Positions 17,737 through 25,995 of a stretch of DNA of 64,000 nt are shown here, piece after piece (position 1 is the first letter of the stretch; the number at the start of each line of letters is the position of its first letter). Both the position numbers and the translations under genes were made by a program. The notes under the pieces are model-generated. The model did not search any database, was not told the DNA's origin, and worked only from the letters and a program-made list of their open reading frames with translations. The DNA comes from Shouchella clausii (GTDB lineage Bacteria; Bacillota; Bacilli; Bacillales; Bacillaceae_D), in the NCBI RefSeq assembly GCF_001598215.1, contig NZ_BCXJ01000001.1, positions 496,001 to 560,000 on the forward strand. Reading direction: 5' to 3'.

Positions 17737-18201
17737 ATGAAAAAAACGCTAATGCTAGGATTAACAATGACGTATATTGCGACAGGGTGTGCGGCTCCAT
17801 CAAATGACATGGCTAAAGAGGAAATAAAGGAAGAAATCAGTCAAGAAAATGAAGACGTAGAGGCTAGCAGTTCAGGTAATGATAAGAATATTCACAGGGC
17901 GGTTTTAGACGGTATTCATAATACAGCGATGATTTATCATGCGACGCTACAGGAAACATTTGATTTCACTGATGAAGATTTAGCAGAATTTGAAAACGTG
18001 CTAGATCATCATGAAAGTACAATTCGGTTGGCAAAAGAATTTGACGTTTCAAGTGAGATACAATACTCCCTTGAAGAAAGTTTAGAATTGACAAGACAAG
18101 CAATAGAGCAAAAAGATATTAGCTTATTGGAAGAAGCAAATGAATATTTACAAAAGCTTGATAAACAACATTGGTACGAAAAAAATAGCAACCACTCCTA
18201 A
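17737..18201 (+). CDS. Small lipoprotein, function unknown
   Basis: 154 residues. Signal peptide MKKTLMLGLTMTYIATGC with a lipobox ending ATGC at residues 15-18, then a Glu/Ser-rich linker and a helical domain of about 110 residues. The ribosome site (AGAGGGGGGG) is strong. The precursor would be lipid-anchored at the outer face of the membrane. No recognised domain and no operon partner beyond the small coiled-coil gene upstream. Confidence 0.7.
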   Translation: MKKTLMLGLTMTYIATGCAAPSNDMAKEEIKEEISQENEDVEASSSGNDKNIHRAVLDGIHNTAMIYHATLQETFDFTDEDLAEFENVLDHHESTIRLAKEFDVSSEIQYSLEESLELTRQAIEQKDISLLEEANEYLQKLDKQHWYEKNSNHS

Positions 18202-18243
18202 TTCCATGAATGATAAAGTATTAGAATAGGGGCGGTTACTATT
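18185..18243 (+). terminator. Long imperfect hairpin after the lipoprotein gene
   Basis: The 17 nt AATAGCAACCACTCCTA pair with TAGGGGCGGTTACTATT with three G-T or mismatch positions across a ~25-nt loop. There is no strong T-run after it, so it may stabilise the mRNA rather than terminate. Confidence 0.35.
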
Positions 18244-18346
18244 TAAAAACAATTAGAAACAAAACCGAAAAACTCTTTACTCGGCTCGAATCGAAAAAAG
18301 GGAGCCGACAGGCGAAAAGCTATTAAATAGAAATAGTACCCTTCAA

Positions 18347-18466
18347 TTATGTGAGATGGGAAGACGCTGTCGGTAAGAATGTAATATCCACTTTTTCACC
18401 GTTTGGGCTAACTCCTAAAGTAAGGGCAACTACTAGAAACGATAGAAAAACAATCCGTTTAAACAA
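18347..18466 (-). CDS. Phr signal-peptide precursor with TTG start, partner of the rap at 18459
   Basis: A 39-residue frame beginning at TTG 18466-18464, overlapping the rap stop by 8 nt. AGGAG lies about 9 nt upstream inside the rap coding end. The product has a positively charged start (FKR), a hydrophobic export core (IVFLSFLVVALTLGV) and a polar tail ending TASSHLT, the Phr layout. Phr precursors are exported, cut to a pentapeptide or hexapeptide, re-imported by Opp and inhibit the cognate Rap. Which five residues are active is not clear from sequence. Confidence 0.7.
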   Translation of the reverse strand: MFKRIVFLSFLVVALTLGVSPNGEKVDITFLPTASSHLT

Positions 18467-19553
18467 ATTGATCAACTCCTAAAGTGTTTTGGTGCAGACG
18501 CGCATCATGTGCAACTTTCATATACTTCAACGCCAGCTTGGTTTTTCCTTCCTCTTCTGCAAATTGTGCTGCTTCTTCTGCTAGTTCACCTACTTCAAAA
18601 TCCATTCCTTCCTTTTCTAGATCTGTAATGGCTTGATCGATCAAATCAAAGTTGTTTTCAATAAAAATGCCTTCCATAAACAAGCAGCGGGCACCATATT
18701 CTTTGTTTTGATAGTAAGCGGCACCTGCTTTTGCCAGTTGGAAATGGTGCAGAGCTTCTTCAATTTTCTTCTGTTTAAAAAGGGCGTTGGCTAAACTGTA
18801 GCTTGTTTTTACTCCGAAAATAGTGTTCTTATGTTCGGGGTACTCAAGCGCTTGTTTAAAATAGATTTCGGACTCAGCGTACTTCTGTTGAGCTTGTTTA
18901 TTTAAACCGAGTGTTCGCAATACTTGCGCATATACAATCGGAATGTCAACAGCCTGTCCTAATGCCTCTTTGAGTATTTTTTCACCTTTTTCTGTATTTT
19001 TAAGTTCTTGATGGATGCCGGCTAAAACAATTTGGCAGTTTATCGACGGTTCCTTGTATTGGAGGCGGTCAAAGATGAGTTTTGCTTGCTCTATGTAGGA
19101 AGAGGCAACCAAGTACTGGTTGAGTCGATAATAAACGAGCCCGTTGTATTGGTAAAATTCGGCTTCTTCTGCCTCATCGTTTACATACTCCAGCAGTCGT
19201 TCAGCTTTACGGAACATTTTTACGGCTGAACGATACCGTTCTTGTGTAAACTCGTATTGTCCACTAACGAAGTAATAGAGATACTTAAGCATGTCATCAA
19301 TTTTTGTTATTGCATCAAACGGATCTATTTTTTGGGAACATTGATTTTTATTATAGCGACTGACTAGGATGTTATGTTTAAAGTCAACCAAAGAGTAATA
19401 AGCTGTCAACTTGTCATTGGGATCAATTGACGAAATTAGGTGTTTAACCTCATCTTTCAATAAAACAGCCTGCTCGTATGACTTGGAAATGAGGCAGCTA
19501 TACCATTCTACAATCTTGGCTCCAACCTTTTCTGAGCTTATCGTCCTCTCCAT
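18459..19553 (-). CDS. Rap-family TPR regulator
   Basis: 364 residues; same architecture as the other two rap genes (N-terminal EWYSCLISKSYEQ, RYRSAVKMFRKAERLLEYV, then TPRs to the C-terminus). AGGAGG stands about 11 nt before the ATG. Expected to act in the cytoplasm on a response regulator of sporulation or competence and to be inhibited by the peptide from the overlapping phr. The overlap of stop and phr start is the usual rap-phr translational coupling. Confidence 0.88.
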   Translation of the reverse strand: MERTISSEKVGAKIVEWYSCLISKSYEQAVLLKDEVKHLISSIDPNDKLTAYYSLVDFKHNILVSRYNKNQCSQKIDPFDAITKIDDMLKYLYYFVSGQYEFTQERYRSAVKMFRKAERLLEYVNDEAEEAEFYQYNGLVYYRLNQYLVASSYIEQAKLIFDRLQYKEPSINCQIVLAGIHQELKNTEKGEKILKEALGQAVDIPIVYAQVLRTLGLNKQAQQKYAESEIYFKQALEYPEHKNTIFGVKTSYSLANALFKQKKIEEALHHFQLAKAGAAYYQNKEYGARCLFMEGIFIENNFDLIDQAITDLEKEGMDFEVGELAEEAAQFAEEEGKTKLALKYMKVAHDARLHQNTLGVDQFV

Positions 19554-19708
19554 ATAATCATCAGCCTCCTAATGAATCCCATTTTGCTTAATAATAGCAG
19601 AGGTAGAACGAGTTGCCTATAGTTTTAGGATTTTCCCAACTTTAGAATAAAGTTATCTTTAAAAATGAAGATAGGTTCTGGGGAAACACCCCCATTCACT
19701 CCCTGTTT

Positions 19709-19736
19709 AAAAAGCAGCCTATACGGCTGCTTTTTT
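19709..19736. terminator. Bidirectional intrinsic terminator
   Basis: AAAAAGCAGCC pairs with GGCTGCTTTTTT across TATAC: a strong stem with A-run and T-run flanks. It ends the DUF418 gene on the minus strand. Confidence 0.8.
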
Positions 19737-20901
19737 AAGATGCATGGGGAGACGATTTCCGGTATACGAGCCTACGGAACAGGTGGTCAATTGGTCCACT
19801 TTTTTGTTTGGATTCGAGCCATGATGCGCAGCCGAGGGCTGTGAGCCAAATGCAGAGAGTGAGTCCCCATCCTGCGGCCATGCCTAGTTGGTTTCCTAGA
19901 TTAAATGTTTGTGTGGAGAACAGCAAAATCAACATGATTTCGTTGTAGATAAAAAACGTAAGTGATCGTTTTCCAAGGGACGTGATCGCCCAAACCATAC
20001 CGCTTGGTTTTGTTATTTTCAGTCCTATTAAGCCAAAGATAGCGGCGTAAGCGACACCCCCAAAAATGCCTGTTGCCATATGCAAGGAGAACGTCAAGCC
20101 GACTAAGGCTGGAGGCAACTCAATCAGTTGGTTGCTGTATAAGGCGTGGGGAAGAGCGCCGACTAAGGAAATGGAAAGGCCGTAAACAGCGGCTTTTTTC
20201 AGGAATGGTTTGTTCTTTGGGCTTTCATTTAACAATCCTTTTTGCCCAGACCAGATACCTATAAGGATTGATACCCCAACAGGCAGCAGAAAATGAGCGA
20301 TGAATGGTCCGCCTGTGGCAAATTGGATAAATTGACTTGTGACTCGTTCGAAGTAATGTGCGTAATTGCCTGGAAGGATCGCGTTTCCGTTAAATTGTGC
20401 ATAGGCCATCGCTATCCATGTGAGTGGCAAAATAACGACATACGCAAGGGATAAGGCCATGATGCTTCGAAGTACGGTTTTGTCACTTCGAAACAGTAAC
20501 CAACAACACGCGAGAAGGGCAGTCCCATAGATGGCGAGAATGTCTTTTCCGCCGATCAGAACGGAGAGGATGAAGCCGAATAGAATGAGAAACCAAGCTC
20601 TTCGGTAAAGAGATGTTTTTGCATCTTTTATCGGTTTGTTTCGTTTTAGATAACTGCGCACAATTAAGGTCAGACCGTAGCCGAACAATAACGCAAACAT
20701 CGCTCTCGCCCGGTTATCAACAAAGAAGACAGAAAGATAATTGACGATGGTATCGTACGTACTCATACTTTCGGGACGGGTTAACAAGGAGCTGCCCAAA
20801 AACAAGGATGCATGGGCGAGGGCGACAAGAAGAAGCATAAAACCTCTAGCGAGATCAAGTGAAACAAAGCGTTTTTGTCCTAGCTGAGCAATGCGATTCA
20901 T
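19735..20901 (-). CDS. DUF418 (YeiB-like) multi-pass membrane protein
   Basis: 388 residues with about ten membrane helices. N-terminal SLDLARGFMLLLVALAH and the C-terminal DUF418 signature ending GPIDHLFRRLVYRK are both present; the central part is acyltransferase-3-like. I start at the Met at 20901, which has AAAGGAGAG about 9 nt upstream; 29 further in-frame codons upstream lack a ribosome site. Function unsettled in the family; some members modify or move surface glycans or lipids. Confidence 0.82.
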   Translation of the reverse strand: MNRIAQLGQKRFVSLDLARGFMLLLVALAHASLFLGSSLLTRPESMSTYDTIVNYLSVFFVDNRARAMFALLFGYGLTLIVRSYLKRNKPIKDAKTSLYRRAWFLILFGFILSVLIGGKDILAIYGTALLACCWLLFRSDKTVLRSIMALSLAYVVILPLTWIAMAYAQFNGNAILPGNYAHYFERVTSQFIQFATGGPFIAHFLLPVGVSILIGIWSGQKGLLNESPKNKPFLKKAAVYGLSISLVGALPHALYSNQLIELPPALVGLTFSLHMATGIFGGVAYAAIFGLIGLKITKPSGMVWAITSLGKRSLTFFIYNEIMLILLFSTQTFNLGNQLGMAAGWGLTLCIWLTALGCASWLESKQKSGPIDHLFRRLVYRKSSPHAS

Positions 20902-21027
20902 TTGTGCTTTCTCTCCTTTTTGCGTAATGGGTTCCTCCATTTTATGGAAGTGGTAATTCATGATAGCACTGGTAGAATCGCGAGTCAAAACGATTGTCGA
21001 AGATAAGTTATTGAACTAAAACATCTG

Positions 21028-21201
21028 TTACTTTGAGTATCTAAAGAAATTTTTAATTGCATCCATGCGTATTTTATGACTACAATCTTCGCAACAAAAA
21101 ATCCCATTCCCTTTTTTCTTAAATTGTTTATATTTTAGTGAACCTTCGTACACTCTGAATTTTTGTTTGCAACTATAACAAAGTACCTCATAGTAAACCA
21201 T
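21028..21201 (-). CDS. Small zinc-ribbon protein (DUF2197-like)
   Basis: 57 residues with two paired Cys motifs, CYSC near residue 8 and CCEDC near residue 40, fitting one zinc ribbon. AGGAGG lies about 8 nt before MVYYEV. The 3' end of the TetR gene overlaps the region upstream of this start by 22 nt of non-coding reading, so the two are likely co-transcribed. The family name is a recollection and should be treated as tentative. Confidence 0.6.
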   Translation of the reverse strand: MVYYEVLCYSCKQKFRVYEGSLKYKQFKKKGNGIFCCEDCSHKIRMDAIKNFFRYSK

Positions 21202-21223
21202 TGTTTTCCTCCTAAGTGATACA

Positions 21224-21853
21224 TTATTTTTTAGTTGACTTATCGAAGATTGTAATGAGTTCTCTCGTATATTCCTGAACATTTAACTGGGGATTTCTCA
21301 TTAATTCAATGGTGAACCCGTCAATGGCATTTCTTATTGTTAACGCCATCACCCTTGCTGATGGTCTAGTAAATTCTCGGAAAACTCCTTCTTGCATCCC
21401 CTGGGTGAGAATATTTTCAATTGGAAGTAAAACAACTTCATCATGGTCTGCTGCAAACTGAAGTTTACCATCAGCAGTTATCTTATTAGAAACCATTTCT
21501 ATAACAGCGAAAACATGCTTCCGATTTTCATCTACGAATGTAAGATTGGATTCAATATACACCCGAAGCATTTCTTTAGGAGATTTTTGAACTTCTACTC
21601 GTGGAGCAATATATGATTGCCAAGCCAAATAGTATTCGATCGCTATTTGCTCCAATAATTCCTCTTTATTTGCAAAGTGATAGGAAATAACCCCCTTACT
21701 GATTTTTGCACGTTTTGCAATTTGTCCTAAAGAGGCTTGAGCGTAACCTACTTCAGCGATTGTTTCAATCGCACATTCCACAATTTGAGCTCTACGGGCT
21801 TTTTCGATGAATGACATTCCTTTTTGGTTAGTTGATTTATTTTTTTTACTCAT
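21224..21853 (-). CDS. TetR-family transcriptional regulator
   Basis: 209 residues. N-terminal helix-turn-helix ASLGQIAKRAKISKGVISYHF at residues ~40-62 is typical TetR; the rest is the ligand-binding helical domain. There is no clear ribosome site before the ATG at 21853, and a 6-bp inverted repeat covers the start codon, so the message may be leaderless or start at a downstream Met (MSFIEKARR). The zinc-ribbon gene follows. The target and ligand are unknown. Confidence 0.8.
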   Translation of the reverse strand: MSKKNKSTNQKGMSFIEKARRAQIVECAIETIAEVGYAQASLGQIAKRAKISKGVISYHFANKEELLEQIAIEYYLAWQSYIAPRVEVQKSPKEMLRVYIESNLTFVDENRKHVFAVIEMVSNKITADGKLQFAADHDEVVLLPIENILTQGMQEGVFREFTRPSARVMALTIRNAIDGFTIELMRNPQLNVQEYTRELITIFDKSTKK

Positions 21854-21877
21854 GTACTTATTTTAGTACAACTGTAC
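21853..21877. promoter_or_regulatory. Candidate TetR operator overlapping the start codon
   Basis: TGTACT and AGTACA form a perfect inverted repeat with a 6-nt centre (21853-21870), followed at once by GTACAACTGTAC (21866-21877), a second dyad. The position at the gene start suits autoregulation by TetR. Not proven. Confidence 0.45.
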
Positions 21878-21894
21878 AAATAATTCAAACAGGG

Positions 21895-21927
21895 AACCCA
21901 TTTAGATGAAGGGTATCTAAATGGGTT
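21895..21927. repeat. Perfect 13-bp inverted repeat
   Basis: AACCCATTTAGAT (21895-21907) is exactly complementary to ATCTAAATGGGTT (21915-21927) across a 7-nt loop. There is no T-run, so it is not a canonical terminator. It lies upstream of tetR and could be a regulatory dyad or an inactive element end. Confidence 0.6.
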
Positions 21928-21965
21928 ATGAATACCTTTATAACATAGCTAATCAATAGGTCAGA

Positions 21966-21998
21966 AAAGAAGAGTTTCCCATCGGGTAGCTCTTTTTT
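21966..21998 (+). terminator. Weak terminator-like hairpin
   Basis: AAGAG...CTCTT with inner TCCC/CGGG pairing, then T6. It sits between divergent genes with no obvious transcript to end, so its role is unclear. Confidence 0.35.
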
Positions 21999-22155
21999 CT
22001 ATTTGTCGATGTCCACGTTAAATCATTCCATGTGAAGTCGTTTCTCCATCATTTCAAAAAAACAAAAGTATCTCCAAAGGAACTTACAGAGTTGAAAGTG
22101 CCTCATTTTTTCCGGTGTAGAACTTGTTTATACTTAAGGTAAAGGAGGCAGAAAA

Positions 22156-23019
22156 ATGGAAGAGCAAATCGAACGTACGATTCGCGAGCATTGGCATGTC
22201 CAGTATAGGCAAAATGGGTATCCCCATGTGCAACAAGGATGGGTGTTGCCTCCAGGGCGAGAGCAAGATTTTGATCCTTTTGTCGTGATGGCTGATGACT
22301 GGTTTAAACGGGGGACGTTTTCCGACCATCCTCATCGTGGTTTTCAAACGATCACGTATGTGATTGACGGCAGGTTGGAACATTCCGATAACCATGGCGG
22401 TTATTCGGTTTTGGACGCAGGCGATGTGCAATACATGAATGCAGGTTACGCTGCCCGCCATGCGGAGGAGGCATTTGCCGATGATGTCATTCATACGTTG
22501 CAGTTGTGGGTGAATTTGCCGAAAGCATTAAAGCGCTCGCCTGCCAGTTACCAGGACGTCCGTTTGGAAGAAGCGCCAGTAGTAGAAATAGACGGCGGTT
22601 CACTGCGTGTTTATTCCGGGAAAACGGCCGGTGTGACTGGGCCGCTGCGTTCAGCAGTTCCTGTGCAGATGGTGGAGCTATCGTTGCAGGCGGGGGCGGA
22701 GTACGATTTAACGCTACCTGCACAGGACAATGGCCATCTCTATGTCCTGCAAGGGGAGTTGGCTTTTGGGCCAGAGGCAAACGAAGTCGTTTTAGAAAAA
22801 ACGGGTGTCGGTTTGTTCAATTGGCCAAATGAAACGGGGCAAACTGAAAGCGTCCTACGTGTCCGTGCCTTACAGCGATCAAAAGTGCTTGTCTATTCAG
22901 GAAAGCCACTGCGCGAACAGGTCGTTGCCCATGGTCCGTTTGTCATGAACACGATCGAGGAAATTGAAGAAGCCTATGCTGATTTTCGCGCTGGCAAATT
23001 TGGCCCGCCCTCGCAATAA
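22156..23019 (+). CDS. Pirin family cupin protein
   Basis: 287 residues with two cupin barrels. The N-terminal metal-site region is HPHRGFQTITYVIDGRLEHSDN, and GGYSVLDAGDVQYMNAG follows; the C-terminal cupin carries LYVLQGELAFG. Bacterial pirins include quercetin 2,3-dioxygenases and proteins of unknown role. A strong AAGGAGG is 7 nt before the ATG. It converges on the HxlR gene, 3 nt away, and is not clearly in an operon. Confidence 0.85.
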   Translation: MEEQIERTIREHWHVQYRQNGYPHVQQGWVLPPGREQDFDPFVVMADDWFKRGTFSDHPHRGFQTITYVIDGRLEHSDNHGGYSVLDAGDVQYMNAGYAARHAEEAFADDVIHTLQLWVNLPKALKRSPASYQDVRLEEAPVVEIDGGSLRVYSGKTAGVTGPLRSAVPVQMVELSLQAGAEYDLTLPAQDNGHLYVLQGELAFGPEANEVVLEKTGVGLFNWPNETGQTESVLRVRALQRSKVLVYSGKPLREQVVAHGPFVMNTIEEIEEAYADFRAGKFGPPSQ

Positions 23020-23022
23020 TGT

Positions 23023-23364
23023 CTATTTCTGTTGTTGCGCCGCCAGATAAGCATGGTGTGCTTTGCCCCATGCATGCAGTTGCCGCAAGATCGGTTGGAG
23101 TGTTTGGCCGTGCTCTGATAGCGAATACTCGACTTTCGGGCGACCTTCGCCAAAAACGCGGCGCTCGATTAAGTGTTCTTGTTCAAGCTCACGCAAATGG
23201 GCGGTTAGCACTCTTTGGGTGATTTCCGGAATGGCGCGGCGCAACTCATTAAAGCGCAATGTTGTATGGTAATCAATGTGAAGAAGGATCAACACTTTCC
23301 ATTTGCCGATAATCGGCGCCAGCGCTGTGTTTACTAAGCATTCATCGGGGTGGTAGTTTTCCAT
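23023..23364 (-). CDS. HxlR-family winged-helix regulator
   Basis: 113 residues, the normal family length. IGKWKVLILLHI and LRFNELRRAIPEITQRVLTAHLREL form the winged helix. A single Cys near residue 9 (ECLVNTAL) corresponds to the redox Cys of regulators such as YodB and HypR, which respond to quinones and aldehydes. It is divergent from the amidohydrolase gene and converges on pirin, so either could be its target; a thiol-stress regulator beside a quercetinase-like pirin is a plausible unit (inference). Confidence 0.85.
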   Translation of the reverse strand: MENYHPDECLVNTALAPIIGKWKVLILLHIDYHTTLRFNELRRAIPEITQRVLTAHLRELEQEHLIERRVFGEGRPKVEYSLSEHGQTLQPILRQLHAWGKAHHAYLAAQQQK

Positions 23365-23466
23365 AAAAGCAGCCCTCCAATCAAGTCGTTTCCTTTATTT
23401 TACGAAAAACGAAACGGTACGCGCCAATCATTTGTTTTGGCAACGATAAACAAAGGGGGATTTTCA

Positions 23467-24801
23467 TTGACGGACAAAGTGCTTTTTAAAGGTGGAACGA
23501 TCCTCACACTTGACCACAAGTTGGGTGTTCTGAATGGGGCAGATTTGCTTGTGGAAGGATCGAAAATTGCTGCTGTTGAGCAAACGATCGAGGGAGTTGA
23601 CGCCGAAATCGTTGATGCTGCTGGGATGATTGTTATGCCAGGGCTTGTTGATACCCACCGCCATACGTGGCAGTCGATTATCCGGGGCATTGGCAGTGAT
23701 TGGTCGTTGCAGACGTATTTACAGTCCATCTATTTTGGCAACCTTGGCAGCAAACGGCGGCCAGAAGATGATTACATTGCCCAATGGCTAGGTGCTGTCG
23801 AGGCCCTCGATGCAGGAGTAACAACGCTTTTAGATTGGACAATGATTAACTCGGATGAACATACCGAACAGCTTATAGCTGGGTTGCGTGCTTCGGGCAT
23901 CCGAGCCCGCTTTGCCTATGGTTCACCTGGTGAAGGGAGCTATTGGAACCGAGAGAGCGGGCTCGACTTAGCGGCGAAAGCAGAAGAAGTGAAAAACGCT
24001 TATTTTGCCTCAGACGACGAGCTTGTGACGATGGCGCTGGCGATTCGTGGGCCGGAATTTTCCTCTTGGGAAGCGACAGTTGCTGAAATCGAAGCAGCGC
24101 GCCGCCTTGGCCTCGTTTGCAGCATGCATCTCGGCTTTGGCAACTGGGGTGCACATGACCGTTCTGTCACCAAGTTGCACAATGCTGGCCTCCTTGGGCC
24201 TGATCTGAACATTGTCCATGGGAATGCGATTGCGAACGAGGAGTTGGAACTGCTCCGCGATTTCGGCGGAAGCTTGTCGATTACGCCTGAAATTGAAATG
24301 ATGATGGGCCACGGCTATCCCATGACAGGGGCCGCGATTGAACATGGCGTAACTGCTGCACTAGGGGTTGACGTTGTCACATCCACTGGCGGTGATCTAT
24401 TTGCGCAAATGAAGTTTGCCTTGCAAGCAGAGCGGGCAAAACAAAACCAACGTCTATTGGATGAAGGGATCATGCCTGAACAAGTGCCGTTATCGACGAA
24501 ACAGATGCTGGAAGCCGCCACAATCGAGGGGGCCAAAGCATTGATGCTTGAAGACAAGATTGGCACGCTCACGCCAGGAAAAGAAGCCGATTTGATTATG
24601 CTTCGTTGTGATGATGTGAATTTGCTGCCGGTAACGGACCCATTTGGTGCCGTAGCACAAGCGGCCCACCCAGGAAATGTCGACAGCGTCTTTGTCGCAG
24701 GCAAAGCAAAAAAGCGCAACGGCCAGTTGATCGGCATCGATAAAGACAGGTTGAAAAAGCAAGCGGTCGAGGCGCGTGATTTTATGCTAGCTTCTCGTTA
24801 A
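23467..24801 (+). CDS. Amidohydrolase of the TrzA/AtzA/SAH-deaminase type
   Basis: 444 residues starting at TTG with AAGGGGGA about 7 nt upstream; earlier in-frame codons overlap the divergent regulator's promoter. Metal ligands are visible: the HRH of PGLVDTHRHTWQS, His in CSMHLGFGNWG, His in NIVHGNAI and Asp in GVDVVTSTGGD. Such enzymes hydrolyse amino or chloro groups on purine- or triazine-like rings. The HRH in place of HxH with His-Ala is a feature of a distinct subgroup. The physiological substrate cannot be read from sequence. Confidence 0.82.
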   Translation: MTDKVLFKGGTILTLDHKLGVLNGADLLVEGSKIAAVEQTIEGVDAEIVDAAGMIVMPGLVDTHRHTWQSIIRGIGSDWSLQTYLQSIYFGNLGSKRRPEDDYIAQWLGAVEALDAGVTTLLDWTMINSDEHTEQLIAGLRASGIRARFAYGSPGEGSYWNRESGLDLAAKAEEVKNAYFASDDELVTMALAIRGPEFSSWEATVAEIEAARRLGLVCSMHLGFGNWGAHDRSVTKLHNAGLLGPDLNIVHGNAIANEELELLRDFGGSLSITPEIEMMMGHGYPMTGAAIEHGVTAALGVDVVTSTGGDLFAQMKFALQAERAKQNQRLLDEGIMPEQVPLSTKQMLEAATIEGAKALMLEDKIGTLTPGKEADLIMLRCDDVNLLPVTDPFGAVAQAAHPGNVDSVFVAGKAKKRNGQLIGIDKDRLKKQAVEARDFMLASR

Positions 24802-24857
24802 AGCGCGTTTGCTGCACCTAGACTTTAGAGGCGAAGCGCGTTTGCTCTACAGTTGAA

Positions 24858-24893
24858 GGAGCCTTATCCATCGATAAGGCTCCGATCTTTTTA
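24858..24893. terminator. Strong intrinsic terminator
   Basis: GGAGCCTTAT pairs with ATAAGGCTCC across a 6-nt loop, then a T-run (TCTTTTTAG). It ends the amidohydrolase transcript and overlaps the last codons of the converging adenylyltransferase. Confidence 0.82.
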
Positions 24894-25760
24894 GTAAATC
24901 TCCGTTGCATCTTCGGGCAACGCTTGAATGTGCTGCAAATACGTTTTTACCTTTTCGGCATCTGTGTGTGGGTAGTCAAACGAAAAGCAGGCGGCAACCT
25001 CTTGCGCTAGCTCTTCAAAAAGGTGTGCCATTGCCAATAGGGAGCGCCACATATCTTCGTAAGTGGGGCGCGGGAAAGTCGACAGAAGCAGCTGCCACCG
25101 TTCTTTGTCCACATACTGTTCAAGGTATTTGCTATGTTTGCCAACGCTGACGCGAAACTCGTTTTCGATCCCAACTGTCCATTCAAGCATGCGCAAAAGC
25201 ATAGCCCGGATGACATTCAAGTGATCGTATGCATACGTAAACTCTTGCCGCCATAATCCTTTTGCGACATAGGTGGACACCCACCAAAATTCATTGCAGC
25301 AATCTGAAAAAAGGTCTTGGTTCGGCTTTTGGACCCAATAATCACGATCAGTGGGCGCAGGCAATGGCGGCAACGCTCCATCTTTGTCCAATAACACCAC
25401 AGACAAGGGGTCGCCTTGGTTCCATGTCGTGCCCCTTTCGAGTGGGCAAAGTGTCAAATCAATCCGGTTTCCATCTGTAAATAACATCAAGTATGCAAAC
25501 GTTCCGTCGCCTTCTGGTGGAATGAGCGTCATCTTTTCTGGCGTCTGCATGATGATTCGTTCGCCAAAACGATCAATCCAGCCAGTGTCGGAGACAAAAG
25601 AGTGGACGTCACGGACAATGTAGACAATGTCGTAATCTTGAAATGGGTCTTTTCGGACATTTGGGTTGGTTCGAGATCCATTCATACATACAGCCCTGAT
25701 CCGTTCGTCTGATTCGGCCACACCTAGCAACAAGTCAATCATTTCATTATACGTTCGCAT
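24891..25760 (-). CDS. Aminoglycoside 6-adenylyltransferase-like protein (AadK/ANT(6) family)
   Basis: 289 residues, the family length. The nucleotidyltransferase motif CMNGSRTNPNV with FQDYDIVYIV supplies the metal-binding acidic pair; LTLCPLERG and RMLEWTVGIENEF are also typical of AadK. GGAGGAGAAC lies about 7 nt before the chosen ATG at 25760. Relatives adenylylate streptomycin; chromosomal copies in bacilli often give low-level or no resistance. No mobile-element sequence flanks it, suggesting an intrinsic gene. Confidence 0.83.
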   Translation of the reverse strand: MRTYNEMIDLLLGVAESDERIRAVCMNGSRTNPNVRKDPFQDYDIVYIVRDVHSFVSDTGWIDRFGERIIMQTPEKMTLIPPEGDGTFAYLMLFTDGNRIDLTLCPLERGTTWNQGDPLSVVLLDKDGALPPLPAPTDRDYWVQKPNQDLFSDCCNEFWWVSTYVAKGLWRQEFTYAYDHLNVIRAMLLRMLEWTVGIENEFRVSVGKHSKYLEQYVDKERWQLLLSTFPRPTYEDMWRSLLAMAHLFEELAQEVAACFSFDYPHTDAEKVKTYLQHIQALPEDATEIY

Positions 25761-25953
25761 CCTGTTCTCCTCCATCATCTGTTTTTGTCATTTAAAGGCT
25801 GGTTTGCTTGGATAGAGGAGGCCCGCGAATCGGGTATTGACGTTAAGGAAACTGTTCAGCGTTCATCCTTTTTCCTCCTAAGATTTGAGTATTTCGTCCA
25901 TCGTACATGATTTTTACGAGCATGAAAAGGCTTTCTCTTCAAGGGGTCAAAAC

Positions 25954-25987
25954 AAAAAGCCAAAGGACCTCGCTGATCCACTTGGCT
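25954..25987 (-). terminator. Intrinsic terminator of the manganese catalase gene
   Basis: On the minus strand AGCCAAG pairs with CTTTGGCT and is followed by TTTTTG. It overlaps the region directly behind the catalase stop. Confidence 0.6.
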
Positions 25988-25995
25988 AACATTCA

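Noticed and set aside
17632-17739. 35-codon frame starting at ATG 17632
   Set aside because: No ribosome site, ends on the lipoprotein start, and composition looks random.
21966-21998. Terminator-like hairpin as the end of a hidden small RNA
   Set aside because: No promoter with good spacing precedes it between the divergent genes.
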